A stretch of 62,067 nt of DNA, from NCBI GenBank assembly GCA_017961325.1, contig JAGCXM010000035.1:1-62067 (forward strand). Reading direction: 5' to 3'. Numbering within the stretch: the stretch's first letter is position 1; every line of letters begins with the position of its first letter. Position numbers and translations under genes: made by a program. Shown in pieces: positions 7,673 to 17,020 of this stretch. Under the pieces are notes generated by a model that saw nothing but the letters and a program-made list of their open reading frames with translations, did no database searches and had not been told where the DNA came from. The stretch comes from a bacterium (GTDB lineage: Bacteria > UBP6 > UBA1177).

Positions 7673-8288
7673 ATGAAAAATGAAATAGCAATTCATAGCG
7701 AGATTGATTTACAGGCAAATCAAAACCAAGATCAGTTGCCGGTTTTATATTCGCAGGTAGAAAAGAAAATTGTTATCGTCAGGCAGATGCCGGTGATTTT
7801 GGATGCCGATGTCGCTGCATTGTATGGTGTCGAAACAAAGAGAGTGAACGAGGCGATAAAAAAACAACCCTGACAAGTTTCCGGAAGATTATATGTTTTC
7901 GTTGACAACTAAAGATTTACAAGATTTGCGGTCGAAATTTTCGACCGCAAATGTATCTTCAAAAAGCAGAAGTCTGCCAAAAGCATTCACTGAAAAAGGC
8001 TTGTACATGCTCGCAACGATACTGAAAAGCAAGCGTGCGACAAAGGTCACATTTGAAATTATCGAGACATTTGCCAAAGTGAGAAGTCTGAAACGCGAAC
8101 TTGTCAACCTTCACAAAGAAAAAGATAAGCGGAAACAAAACGACAAAATGCGGTGCTTCGGGGAAGTCCTTTCCGATATTGTTATGCCTGACTTGGAAAC
8201 GTCAGAAACAGAATCTACTTTGGAATTGAATTTTATTATCGGAAAAATCAAACACAGCGTCAAAAGAGTCAGGAAAAAACAAGATTGA
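7673..8288 (+). pseudogene. ORF6N-domain protein, frameshifted
   Basis: The gene reads as two overlapping frames. Codons from ATG 7673 give the typical ORF6N start (VEKKIVIVRQMPVILDADVA, then LYGVETKRVNEAIK) and stop at TGA 7871-7873. The continuation KFPEDYMFSLTTKDLQDL up to 8288 lies in the +1 frame. Removing one A from the A7 tract around 7858-7865 would restore EAIKNNPDKFPEDYMF, which is the family pattern. The domain is known from phage and mobile-element proteins and is probably DNA-binding. The rest is Lys/Glu-rich and not recognised. The gene may be inactive, rescued by slippage on the A-run, or a sequencing error. It follows the TIR gene by 48 bases and probably shares its transcript. 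Confidence 0.8.
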
Positions 8289-8331
8289 GAATCTCTTTAA
8301 AAATCAAGAGGTTGTTTTGTGAAACCGTGCG

Positions 8332-9840
8332 CTAATCAGCGTTGCGGACGCAGCGAACATAGTACTTGCTGGTTTTGGTGTTACTACTCACTATACCAGT
8401 GTCGAAACTCACTAAACATGCTAAGACTGCACTATCTAATCTAGTAGATGAAGAGCAAAATATGTGGCTCGGCATGTCTGGGAAATATGAATACGGTGAA
8501 TCCGATTTTTCATAGTTTACCAAAGATGCTAATTCGTTTTTGTTTGGCAGTCTCCAGTCGGAATATCCCGCATAAGTAGAATCTTCGCAGTACTTTAGTG
8601 CCTCCTGCCAAGTTTTGTTTGTCTCATACTCTTTCTGCCACATGAGACCTGTTGCCGAATCAGTAACTACAACGGCTTCGCTTATTGTCTGTGTCGTAAA
8701 ATTATCCGATGTCGCAGGCTGCATCTCGTCCCCACTTACACATATAACATTATAAGTTTGGGTTTTTAAACATAGATCATTATTAACACTCACGTTATAA
8801 AGTCCATGCTGTGGGCTAAATATATAAGCATAGTTCGTATCGCCTTTGTATTCTTTCGATGTCCAGAAAAAAACATTGGCAAAAATACTGCTGTTTGTCG
8901 GTATTCCTGTAAAGTTAGAGTTCGTGGCAGGATTGGATTTGCTATTGTCAACAATAGTCATAAATTCCAAAGGATTCGGAAGACGCCAGTTACTTTTTCC
9001 ACCGTAATTCGAGCTGTTCAAATCTGCACAGTGGTTATTTGCATCATCCCAAGTGTAACTATCTGTTGATGGTGACTTTTCCCAAGTAAGTCCCGTATTG
9101 TTGTCTACAACTAGTTTCGATGAAGACGAGAAGCTCTGCACTTTGCATTTGCTCATGTAGTGTGCATCCTGACCGAAGAAATCATCACTTGGTAATATAG
9201 GACAGGGGGTTATGTCGGAATTGTTATAGCACGATGTCTGAGCAGTACAAATTTCACCTAGTGATTTCCAACCATCTGAAAGCTTTTTGCATATAGAACC
9301 GTTCCATGAATAATGCTCAATGCAGCCGCAAGCATAACCTTCATCTGTCATTGTGCACGAACCAGTCGAATAATTGATTTTGGAACATGGGTCGGAATCG
9401 CAAGGACTTGCTGATTCAGAATCCGGTGCATCAGAGTCATCGTCATCAGTCGTGTCAAGATCATTATCGATAATGTCAGTAGAATTTTCATCAGGTTTTT
9501 CGGTGTTATCCGAATCATCTTTCGATTCTTCCGAGTTCCTCGGATCTTTAATGCAGACATTGTTGTCTACATCGCAGATGAGTCCCTTGTTGCATGTCTC
9601 GTTCGGGTAGCATTCGCCGTAAAGTTCGCCACACACTCTTTCTTCATCATCTAAAATTTCGTTTGCGGCATCATTTTCAGTCGGTAACACTAAATCGGAA
9701 TCGTCATTAGCTTCAACTGAATCGTTATCGGCTGTGCTTCCGCCAAAAATATTCTCTTCTTCGTTGCTGCCGTTGCCGCCGCAGCCAAGCATTAAAACCA
9801 TAGCGGTAAATACTGCAAAACAAACAAAAAATCTTTTCAT
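8332..9840 (-). CDS. Large DUF1566 lipoprotein with Cys-rich and EGF-like modules
   Basis: 502 residues. Signal peptide with lipobox LMLGC (Cys20), then a long Asp/Asn/Glu/Ser linker. A Cys module (GECYPNETCNKGLICDVDNN) near residues 76-95 recurs in the lipoprotein at 41233. A second acidic stretch leads to an EGF-like module (CDSDPCSKINYSTGSCTM, then CGCIEHYSWNGSICKK) related to that at 45226. Two DUF1566/Lcl domains follow: GLTWEKSPST with KSNWRLPNPLEFMTIV, and GLMWQKEYET with YSDWRLPNKNELASLV, ending in YYVRCVRNAD. It is probably exported to the outer membrane or surface. The linker would hold the domains away from the membrane. Binding partner unknown. A 54-bp repeat shared with the 45226 gene lies about 144 bases upstream. 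Confidence 0.85.
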   Translation of the reverse strand: MKRFFVCFAVFTAMVLMLGCGGNGSNEEENIFGGSTADNDSVEANDDSDLVLPTENDAANEILDDEERVCGELYGECYPNETCNKGLICDVDNNVCIKDPRNSEESKDDSDNTEKPDENSTDIIDNDLDTTDDDDSDAPDSESASPCDSDPCSKINYSTGSCTMTDEGYACGCIEHYSWNGSICKKLSDGWKSLGEICTAQTSCYNNSDITPCPILPSDDFFGQDAHYMSKCKVQSFSSSSKLVVDNNTGLTWEKSPSTDSYTWDDANNHCADLNSSNYGGKSNWRLPNPLEFMTIVDNSKSNPATNSNFTGIPTNSSIFANVFFWTSKEYKGDTNYAYIFSPQHGLYNVSVNNDLCLKTQTYNVICVSGDEMQPATSDNFTTQTISEAVVVTDSATGLMWQKEYETNKTWQEALKYCEDSTYAGYSDWRLPNKNELASLVNYEKSDSPYSYFPDMPSHIFCSSSTRLDSAVLACLVSFDTGIVSSNTKTSKYYVRCVRNAD

Positions 9841-9983
9841 GCTAAATCTCCAAAAAGTAAAAAAGTTCCTAAAATTATTGAAAAAAATCGAAAATTTTCG
9901 GCTGAAAAACTTGACTTGGGTGAAACAGTGTTAAGTTTTTTTAATAATGCGTTGCGTTGCGGAATCATTTTGTCTTCAAAAAT

Positions 9984-10037
9984 AAATCATCAAAAAAACG
10001 AGATATTTTAGGAAATGATAGTTGAAAGGCAAGTTTT
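9984..10037. repeat. Dispersed 54-bp repeat, copy A
   Basis: Matches 46175-46228 at 44 of 54 positions with no gaps. Shared blocks include AAATCATCAAAAA, ATATTTTAGG and GTTGAAAG. Both copies lie 144-152 bases upstream of a minus-strand DUF1566 lipoprotein start. Function unknown. Confidence 0.75.
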
Positions 10038-10038
10038 T

Positions 10039-10055
10039 GCGGGCGGGCCGCCCGC
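10039..10055. repeat. GC-rich perfect palindrome, REP-like
   Basis: GCGGGCGG-G-CCGCCCGC is an 8-bp perfect stem around one base, far more GC-rich than its surroundings. It lies directly beside repeat copy A and outside any gene. It may be a repetitive extragenic palindrome. Confidence 0.55.
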
Positions 10056-10064
10056 GCTCCGACA

Positions 10065-10094
10065 ATAAAAAAAAGAGGGCCCGAAGGCCCCCTT
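10065..10094 (-). terminator. Rho-independent terminator of the V/A-ATPase operon
   Basis: On the minus strand a GGGCC/GGCCC core stem with a TTCG loop is extended by further pairs around one mismatch and followed by nine T. It sits 27 bases after the ntpK stop codon. Confidence 0.85.
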
Positions 10095-10120
10095 AAAAAA
10101 GTGAATCCGTTGTGTTCCGG

Positions 10121-10549
10121 CTAGGAAGCCATCATGATGCCGCCGACGAGAGCGAAAAGTGCGAATGACTCAACGATACCGGGAGCCGCGAAGCTCATAC
10201 CGAAAACGGAAGGTTTCTTTGAAACTGCAAGGATCGCGCTGGAGCATGCTTTGCCCTGGAAAATAGCGCTGACCATGAAAGCAAGGCCGCAAGCGAGGCC
10301 GATTCCGAAGATCGCGAAATCGTTTTCAGCTTTAAGTGCGCCCTGAAGGATGATCATGAGCGCGAAGCCGTAAATCGACTGAGACGCAGGCATTGCGGAA
10401 AGTGCTACGAATTTTGCGTGACCTTCGTCAACTTTCGCCATTGCGCCGTGAGAAGTCATACCTGCAAGACCGCAGCCGATCGAGCTGCCGATTGCTGCAA
10501 GACCGAGGCAGAGAGCCGGGCCGAAATTCTGGAAATTTTCAAAAATCAT
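10121..10549 (-). CDS. ntpK: V/A-type ATP synthase subunit K (c-ring proteolipid)
   Basis: 142 residues forming four membrane helices (two fused hairpins), the rotor-ring subunit that carries the coupling ion. Only the second hairpin keeps the carboxylate: Glu127 in PGIVESFALFAL. Ser56-Gln57 (MPASQSIYGF) and Gln98 (IFQGK) align with Thr64, Gln65 and Gln110 of the Enterococcus hirae Na+-ATPase K subunit, and Glu127 with its Glu139. This ligand set points to sodium rather than protons. It is the last gene of the seven-gene operon and is followed by a strong terminator. The family call is firm; ion choice is inferred from alignment by eye. Confidence 0.93.
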   Translation of the reverse strand: MIFENFQNFGPALCLGLAAIGSSIGCGLAGMTSHGAMAKVDEGHAKFVALSAMPASQSIYGFALMIILQGALKAENDFAIFGIGLACGLAFMVSAIFQGKACSSAILAVSKKPSVFGMSFAAPGIVESFALFALVGGIMMAS

Positions 10550-10572
10550 TTTTTTCTCCCTGAAAAAAGTTA

Positions 10573-12483
10573 TTAATCGTTGCCTTTAGCATTTGCTGTT
10601 AAATTCTTAAACGGCACGAACTGTCTGCCGCTGCCGTCAAAACACCATCTGTACCATTCGAGGAAATTGAGCCTGAGCCCGTGGATCACGCCGCCCATGA
10701 GGCAGAGCGCGATGTTGAGCAGATGCCCGAAAATCGCAATTATAGGAGCGAAAACGTAGCCTATAGCGCCGAAATCAAGGACCTGACCCGCCAGTTTGTT
10801 GAAAGTCTGAGCGAGCAGCGCACCTGAAAGACCGAGCGCGAAAAGTCTGATGTAACTCAGTATGTCGCTGAAGAACTGAACTCCGTTGTAAAGCCCGAAG
10901 AATGAAGCATAAATCATCTTGAACGGGTTGAAAGTTTTTGCCTGGATCGCATAGAGAACGACCAAAATTCCGGCAAAAATTTCAAGTGAAAGAAGTCCTC
11001 CGGCACTTATCACATCAGGATTCGCAACTTCAAGAACCTTGCTTCCGTTATCTTTGAAAACATACCAGAAGAAGAATGACCAGATGCCGCCGATCCAGGA
11101 GAGGTTTATAAGCGGAGAGATAAAGTCTTTCTCATCTTTCGCCGCACGGAGTCCGCGCAGTATCAGCGAAAGGCAGATGTGCAGCATACCTATAACGACT
11201 GAGACCATCATCATTGTATCGTTTGTCAAATATTCGCCCTTGTCGTTAAGTTTTATATTTTTGACAAACGGCAGATAATCGAAAAGAGCAATGTGAAGCG
11301 GTTTGACTGACGACGGGAACCAGCCGAAGAATGCGCCCGTAAGTATGCCGTAAACCGCCGTAGCACCGGTGAGAACGAGCGAAAGGTTGATGAAACGCCT
11401 CATCGCCGCGCCCGGATTTTTGAGTTTGATCTTGAGGAAGATCATGAACGCGAAAAGGAGGAGTCCGTATCCGCCGTCGCCCACGATCATCGCAAAGAAG
11501 AGGGTGAACGAGAAGAATACCCACGAACTCGGATCCCAGTCGGTGTATGCCGGCGTGTCGTAGATGTTGACGAGGTCGCGTCCCATTTCATCGACCGCTT
11601 TTTTGGAGTCGATGAGCGTCGGGATCGTTTCGTCCTTTTCTGGTTCGATCTCGATTATCGCCGCACATTCGTTTTCGAACGTCTTTTTCAGGTTGGCAAG
11701 TTCCGATTTCGGGCACCATGCCTGAAGAAGAAAGACTTTGTCGTCGAATTCGCTGACAGTCCCTTTTGCGGCGCGGTTGAAGCTGATCTTGTCGAGTTCG
11801 GCGAGATAGTTGTCGTAAAGCTCCTTTCTTTTTGCCGAAATGTCGAAGATTGCCGATTCGGTGCCGTTCTGTCTTTCCCTGAGTTCGCTGATCTTTTTTC
11901 TGAGCGAGGAAAGGTCTTCGTCAAGCACGATCTCTGAGCATTTTCTGAGTGAAAGAGGCTCTTTCGCACAAGTCAGGAAGATCTCTTTCGCCTGATCGGA
12001 ATAAACTTTGAAAACCGCGAGCGCACCTTCGAAATTTATCTCGTCTGCACCTTTTTTCGTGGTTTCCCAAACTTGTATCCTGATTCTGCCTTTCTCTTCG
12101 ACAGAGCGGATCTCTTCAAGCGAGAAGTCGCCTAAAGTTTCGATAGTTTTCAGCTTGCTGCCGAGAAGCGCGAGCTCGTCGCGCATCTTTTTGCAGGATG
12201 CGTCAAGCTCGATTATCTTGTTTGCCAGATCTGCTGCCGGAAGGTTGACGTCGCCGTGCCTGCGGTTCTCGTTTTCCTTCATCGCAGCGTATTTGTCGGC
12301 AAGTTTCAGCGCGGAAAGAGCGGTATCGGCATTCGCAGTCGTTACGAAACGCCCGTCGGTCCTGAACTCTTTGCCTTTGTAGGGCATGACTTCGACGACA
12401 CCCGCCTTCTGCAGCGTTTTTATGATAGAATCTTTCTTTTTCTGCGGACCGACCAGCAGAAGTTTTTGCATTTTACTTATCAT
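10573..12483 (-). CDS. ntpI: V/A-type ATP synthase subunit I (a-subunit homologue)
   Basis: 636 residues. The N-terminal half (about 1-320) is soluble and coiled-coil rich and would form the peripheral stalk anchor. The C-terminal half has about seven or eight membrane helices, starting near WVFFSFTLFFAMIVGDGGYGLLLF, and forms the ion half-channels against the K ring. The typical late motif FSDILSYIRLFALGLSGALLA holds the conserved Arg that faces the ring glutamate. It starts one base after the end of subunit D, so the two are translationally linked. The length is normal for bacterial subunit I. Confidence 0.94.
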   Translation of the reverse strand: MISKMQKLLLVGPQKKKDSIIKTLQKAGVVEVMPYKGKEFRTDGRFVTTANADTALSALKLADKYAAMKENENRRHGDVNLPAADLANKIIELDASCKKMRDELALLGSKLKTIETLGDFSLEEIRSVEEKGRIRIQVWETTKKGADEINFEGALAVFKVYSDQAKEIFLTCAKEPLSLRKCSEIVLDEDLSSLRKKISELRERQNGTESAIFDISAKRKELYDNYLAELDKISFNRAAKGTVSEFDDKVFLLQAWCPKSELANLKKTFENECAAIIEIEPEKDETIPTLIDSKKAVDEMGRDLVNIYDTPAYTDWDPSSWVFFSFTLFFAMIVGDGGYGLLLFAFMIFLKIKLKNPGAAMRRFINLSLVLTGATAVYGILTGAFFGWFPSSVKPLHIALFDYLPFVKNIKLNDKGEYLTNDTMMMVSVVIGMLHICLSLILRGLRAAKDEKDFISPLINLSWIGGIWSFFFWYVFKDNGSKVLEVANPDVISAGGLLSLEIFAGILVVLYAIQAKTFNPFKMIYASFFGLYNGVQFFSDILSYIRLFALGLSGALLAQTFNKLAGQVLDFGAIGYVFAPIIAIFGHLLNIALCLMGGVIHGLRLNFLEWYRWCFDGSGRQFVPFKNLTANAKGND

Positions 12484-13107
12484 TTACACCGCCTCCGCGA
12501 ACTTTTCGTCCTTTCTTTTAAGTTTGTCTTTCGCGATTTTGGCGTTGCAGATCGCAGCTATCTCCTGATCGCCGAGGAAAATGGAGATCTTTTTGATGTT
12601 TTCCTTGCACTCGGGGATCTTCCTCTTTTCAAAAAGGTTGACCTTGATGCTCGTCTGGCGCAGCTCTTCCGAAAGAATGTCGAAACGCTCGTGAACGATT
12701 TTCAGCTTTTCTCTTTCGGCGACGAGTGCGCGGAGCTCTTCAAAGGCTCTGTCAAGCCAGATCGGGGTGGAAAAAAACGAGTATTCAAACGGCTTGAACC
12801 TGATATCTTTGAAGACTCTGACGTCTACTCCGGCAATGTTTTCCGCTTCGGTCAGGACTTCTTCGACTGCAACGAGCTGATAGATGTTCAGAGTGAGCTT
12901 CCGGCTGAGCAGCACCGCCCATTTCGCAGCGGCTTCCTTCCTACGCGCGATCTCGGCTTCGACTGCAGCGGCCATGTTGCGGGAATTTTCGACTTCCGCC
13001 TGGAGCTGCTGCTTTTTGAGCTGGAGCGTGGGAAGGTATTTGCTGAGCTGCGCCAGAAGGTTCTTCTGAGTTTTCAGCTCTGTTTTGTTCAGTTTTATTA
13101 CTGCCAT
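12484..13107 (-). CDS. ntpD: V/A-type ATP synthase subunit D (central stalk)
   Basis: 207 residues. Long antiparallel helices with KLNKTELKTQKNLLAQL at the N-terminus, typical of the rotating central shaft that links the A3B3 head to the K ring. The gene sits between subunits B and I with abutting ends. No subunit F gene, the usual partner of D, is found beside it. Confidence 0.9.
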   Translation of the reverse strand: MAVIKLNKTELKTQKNLLAQLSKYLPTLQLKKQQLQAEVENSRNMAAAVEAEIARRKEAAAKWAVLLSRKLTLNIYQLVAVEEVLTEAENIAGVDVRVFKDIRFKPFEYSFFSTPIWLDRAFEELRALVAEREKLKIVHERFDILSEELRQTSIKVNLFEKRKIPECKENIKKISIFLGDQEIAAICNAKIAKDKLKRKDEKFAEAV

Positions 13108-14412
13108 TTACTTATCCCATTTACCATATTTCTCAATCCACGTGTTTTTAAGACCTGTCTCGTTTCTGTCGAAGCACTGTGCGAGGATCGTCCAGCCGAG
13201 GTCGAGCTGCTCTTCGATGTCGAGGTTGACCTGAAGGTCCATCATCTTCTTTTCGAAGGTCTCTGCGTAAGCGAGGAGCTTCTTGTCCCATGCCGAAAGT
13301 CTGAAGCCCATCGACTCTCTGTCACGCGCCTTTTTCGCATCGGCGTAAAGCCTGATCATCGCATTCGCAAGGTCGCCGTGGTCTTCTCTCGTGACCTTAC
13401 CCATGACCTGCTGTTTAAGACGGCTGAGCGAGCCGAACGGGTCGATCCTTCCGCCGTGCAGATAGAACTGACCTTCCGTGATGTAACCCGTGTTGTCGGG
13501 AACCGGATGCGTTACGTCGTTTCCGGGCATCGTCGTGACCGCAATGATCGTGATCGAGCCGGAACCTTCGATATCGACCGCCTTTTCGTATCTCGAAGCG
13601 AGGTCGGAGTAGAGCGAACCCGGATAACCGCGGTTCGAAGGAACCATATCCATGGAAATCGAAATTTCCTTCAGCGAGTCGCTGAAAGAAGTCATATCTG
13701 TAAGAAGAACGAGGACGTTTTTGTCTTTGATAGCAAACTGTTCCGCAGCAGCAAGCGCCATGTCGGGAACAAGGACGCACTCAACGACCGGGTCTGAAGC
13801 GAGGTGGATGAACATTGAAGTCTTTTCCATCGCGCCCGTTCTCGTGAAGTAGTCCTTGAAGAACTGGTAGTCGTCGAATTTGAGGCCCATGCCGCCCAGA
13901 ATGATGATGTCGGCGTCGGTCTGGCTCGCGATTCGTGCAAGAAGTTCGTTGTAAGGCTCGCCGGAGATCGAGAAAATAGGAATTTTCTGGCTGATGACGA
14001 GCGCGTTGAACATGTCGATCATCGGGATGTTCGTTCTGACGAATCTCTTCGGAACGATTCTTTTCGACGGGTTGAACGAAGGTCCGCCGATATCGACTTT
14101 TTCAGCCATGATCTCTGGGCCGTTGTCGATCGGTTCACCGCTGCCGTTGAAGACTCTTCCGAGCATGCTTTCACCGCAGTTTACCTGCATCGGTTTGCTG
14201 AGGAAGCGGATCTGGTCGCCCGTACCGACGCCTTTCGTTCCGGCGAAGATCTGAAGGCTGACTCTGTCGCCGTTGAAGCCGATGACCTGACCGAGAGTCG
14301 ATCTGCCGTCATTCATTTTTATCTGCGCAAGTTCGCCCAGCATTACGCCTTCGGCCTTTACCTGAGCGATACTTCCCTTGATCCTTTCGATTCGGTTGTA
14401 TGTCTTTACCAT
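13108..14412 (-). CDS. ntpB: V/A-type ATP synthase subunit B (regulatory)
   Basis: 434 residues, the non-catalytic nucleotide-binding subunit of the A3B3 head. The P-loop position is degenerate ([15 protein letters not shown]), as expected for B. Other family blocks are [43 protein letters not shown]-like [18 protein letters not shown] and the [20 protein letters not shown] segment. Its ATG follows the subunit A stop by one base, so the two are tightly coupled. Confidence 0.95.
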   Translation of the reverse strand: MVKTYNRIERIKGSIAQVKAEGVMLGELAQIKMNDGRSTLGQVIGFNGDRVSLQIFAGTKGVGTGDQIRFLSKPMQVNCGESMLGRVFNGSGEPIDNGPEIMAEKVDIGGPSFNPSKRIVPKRFVRTNIPMIDMFNALVISQKIPIFSISGEPYNELLARIASQTDADIIILGGMGLKFDDYQFFKDYFTRTGAMEKTSMFIHLASDPVVECVLVPDMALAAAEQFAIKDKNVLVLLTDMTSFSDSLKEISISMDMVPSNRGYPGSLYSDLASRYEKAVDIEGSGSITIIAVTTMPGNDVTHPVPDNTGYITEGQFYLHGGRIDPFGSLSRLKQQVMGKVTREDHGDLANAMIRLYADAKKARDRESMGFRLSAWDKKLLAYAETFEKKMMDLQVNLDIEEQLDLGWTILAQCFDRNETGLKNTWIEKYGKWDK

Positions 14413-14413
14413 G

Positions 14414-16165
14414 TTATTCTCCCTCGATCATGTTGAGTATTTCCTGCTTCTTTTCGCCGTAGATCGAAGCTTCGCGCGGAAGGTAGTTGAGCTGGATTAT
14501 CTTGTCGGTCAGGTCGAGGAAATAGTTTCTCGCCTTTTCCCTGTCGTCGAACTTGAAGTTCTTGTCGAGGACTTTCGAAATGATGCCCAGCTGCTCGTTC
14601 TGCCTGTCCATGCTCGTTGCCGTATCGACCTTGTCGTAAGCGTTCTGCTGGAGATATACCGCATCGTAGAACTCGCCTTTGAGGTAGGTTACCATATCGT
14701 CGATGCTGATACCTTCTTCGCCGACGACCGACATCTTTTTGCCGATATCGTCGCTTTCGATGATCATTTTCTGTGCTTTTTCGATGATCTTTATCCTTTC
14801 CTTCATCTTGTCGTCGCCGTGGGCCGCGAATCTCTCACCGTATTTCGACCAGCTGATGAGAGGATCGATCGCCGGGAATCTTCTGGCATCCGATCTCTGT
14901 CTGCTGAGACCCAGGAAGCATCCGACGACTGCAAGTGTCGAAAGGGTTACCGGCTCTTCGAAGTTACCGCCTGCGGGGCTTACCGATCCGCCGATCGTGA
15001 GCGAACCCTGCTCGCCGTTGTAAAGTCTGATTACGCCGGCTCTCTCGTAAAGTTCCGAAATTCTGGAAGCGAGGTAAGCCGGAAATGCCTCTTCGCCCGG
15101 GATCTCTTCAAGTCTTCCCGACATTTCGCGGAGAGCCTGAGCCCATCTCGAAGTCGAGTCTGCGAGAAGAAGGCAGTCGATACCCATCTGTCTGTAGTAT
15201 TCTGCGATCGCAACTCCCATATAGATCGAACTTTCACGCGCCGCAACGGGCATTGAGGAGGTGTTGCAGATGATGCAGGTCCTGTCCATGAGCTTCTTTC
15301 CGGTCTGCGGGTCGTCAAGGTGCGGGAATTCACGAAGAATTTCAACGACTTCACCTGCACGCTCGCCGCATGCGACGATGATAACTATCTGAGTCGTAGC
15401 ATACTTTGAGATCTGGTGCTGAAGAACCGTTTTTCCTGCGCCGAAAGGTCCGGGAGTGCAGAACGTTCCGCCTTTGGCAACCGGGAACGGACCGTCGATG
15501 ATGCGCTGCGAAGTGACGAGCTGTTCGGTCGGAAGAAGTCTTTCACCGAAGCGGAGCGCGAATTTCGCAGGCCACAGATTTATCATGTTGACCGAACGGA
15601 CGTTTCCTTTTTCGTCTTCGATCTTCGCTATCTCCTGTTCTACTGTGTATTCGCCGGGAGCAGCTATCGATTTTACGATACCTTTACCTATGAAATTGAA
15701 AGGAACCATGATCTGGTGCTTGATGTTCTCTTCGGGAACCCAGCCGAGGAAGTGAGCTCTGTAGACGACATCGCCCACTTTAGCCGTCGGATTCCACTGC
15801 CACTTGACGTTGCGGGGAAGCGGAGGAAGGTAGATGCCTCTTTTGAGGAAGTATCCTGCAGCTTCTGCAATATCTTCAAGCGGGTTCTGAAGACCGTCGA
15901 AGACTCTTTTCAGAAGTCCCGGTCCGAGTTCGACGGAGAGAAGTTCCTTCTCGAAAACGACTTCGTCGCCGTATCTGATGCCGTCGGTCGGTTCGAAGAT
16001 CTGGACTTTCGCTTCGTTTCCGTTGATCTCGATGACCTCGCCCTTGAGCGACTGGCCGCCGGTCTTAACGAAAACAACTTCATTCTGACGGATCGTTCCG
16101 TCGAATTTTACGGTAACAAGGTTGCCCTGCGCGGCAATGATTGTCCCTTTTGTTTTTTCATCCAT
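14414..16165 (-). CDS. ntpA: V/A-type ATP synthase catalytic subunit A
   Basis: 583 residues, the catalytic ATP-binding subunit. The Walker A motif [17 protein letters not shown] is complete; the Walker B region is [20 protein letters not shown]. The non-homologous insertion typical of A subunits (about residues 120-190) is present. Length is normal for the bacterial V/A family. It lies between DUF2764 and subunit B in the order E-DUF2764-A-B-D-I-K, known from Chlamydia and Bacteroidetes. Confidence 0.96.
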   Translation of the reverse strand: MDEKTKGTIIAAQGNLVTVKFDGTIRQNEVVFVKTGGQSLKGEVIEINGNEAKVQIFEPTDGIRYGDEVVFEKELLSVELGPGLLKRVFDGLQNPLEDIAEAAGYFLKRGIYLPPLPRNVKWQWNPTAKVGDVVYRAHFLGWVPEENIKHQIMVPFNFIGKGIVKSIAAPGEYTVEQEIAKIEDEKGNVRSVNMINLWPAKFALRFGERLLPTEQLVTSQRIIDGPFPVAKGGTFCTPGPFGAGKTVLQHQISKYATTQIVIIVACGERAGEVVEILREFPHLDDPQTGKKLMDRTCIICNTSSMPVAARESSIYMGVAIAEYYRQMGIDCLLLADSTSRWAQALREMSGRLEEIPGEEAFPAYLASRISELYERAGVIRLYNGEQGSLTIGGSVSPAGGNFEEPVTLSTLAVVGCFLGLSRQRSDARRFPAIDPLISWSKYGERFAAHGDDKMKERIKIIEKAQKMIIESDDIGKKMSVVGEEGISIDDMVTYLKGEFYDAVYLQQNAYDKVDTATSMDRQNEQLGIISKVLDKNFKFDDREKARNYFLDLTDKIIQLNYLPREASIYGEKKQEILNMIEGE

Positions 16166-16178
16166 TTGTAGTCTCCTA

Positions 16179-17006
16179 TCAATAATTTCCCTTAATTATG
16201 TTCTCAAGTATCTGCATTCCGGCTTCGTCGTTCTGCGTAGTCCATCTGTCTTTGAGCTGGAAACCTATGATGTAGCCGTAGATTATGTGGTCGGCGAAAG
16301 GTTTATCCTGACCGACTTCGTCAAGAAGCGCGAAACGGATCCTGTCAAGCTCTCTTTCGACTTCGAGCGGAGTTTTGCTTTTGTCGAAAAGAGCAACGAT
16401 CTCAGCGACTTCCGGAAAATATCCTTTAAGTCCCAGATCAGCGTTGTTCCTGTTTTCGAGTATCATTTTGACGGCATCGGCGTCGCCTTTCAGATTTTTG
16501 TCGAGGTCTGCGCCGCTTTTCATCATTCTGACAGCCGAAATTATCGTGCTCATTATCATCATGTTCGTGCCGTAGCGGGCAAGGAAAGCGTTTTTGTTTC
16601 CGCTCATCATTGTGTAGTAGCCGGTATAAAGCTCTTCGATGTGCGAAGCCCGCTCTTCATTCGTCTTCCAGGTTTCGAAAAAGTCTTCGACAAATTCGGG
16701 ATAGACGAAATCGGGAGTGTTGTGCTTCGGATCGTCAACGAAAAGTTCGAGTTCTTCCGGCTTCGTGATCCCTGCGCGGTAGAAGTCGATTTTTCCGTCG
16801 GCGGTGTTGCCGCCTGCACCCGTCTTGGATTTTATCAGCAGTTCCATGTTTCTGAGGTCGTCAAGAAGAAGGATGCTGCAGATCCCCTCGCGCAGAGGTT
16901 CAAGTTGCATGTCGAATTCTTCAAGAAGTTCCGCCAGAGAGCATGGAAGGTCGCCGTCCCAGGTCAGATGCGGCAGAGCGGCTATCGTGTAGTGATTAAA
17001 CTTCAT
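16179..17006 (-). CDS. DUF2764-family protein of the V/A-ATPase operon
   Basis: 275 residues, soluble and largely helical, with the family-typical start (HYTIAALPHLTWDGDLP). It lies between subunits E and A with gaps of 13-14 bases. In Chlamydia and Bacteroidetes the same position holds a DUF2764 gene, and no ordinary subunit C gene is present there or here. The reasonable inference is that it replaces subunit C, the socket between the central stalk and the membrane ring, but no catalytic or structural motif proves this. Confidence 0.78.
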   Translation of the reverse strand: MKFNHYTIAALPHLTWDGDLPCSLAELLEEFDMQLEPLREGICSILLLDDLRNMELLIKSKTGAGGNTADGKIDFYRAGITKPEELELFVDDPKHNTPDFVYPEFVEDFFETWKTNEERASHIEELYTGYYTMMSGNKNAFLARYGTNMMIMSTIISAVRMMKSGADLDKNLKGDADAVKMILENRNNADLGLKGYFPEVAEIVALFDKSKTPLEVERELDRIRFALLDEVGQDKPFADHIIYGYIIGFQLKDRWTTQNDEAGMQILENIIKGNY

Positions 17007-17020
17007 GCTTAATCACCCCG

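Noticed and set aside
12256-13797. A 513-codon open frame on the plus strand
   Set aside because: It lies opposite the ntpB and ntpD genes, whose products are clear. The codon usage of the real genes leaves the opposite strand open. The plus-strand product has no recognisable domain.
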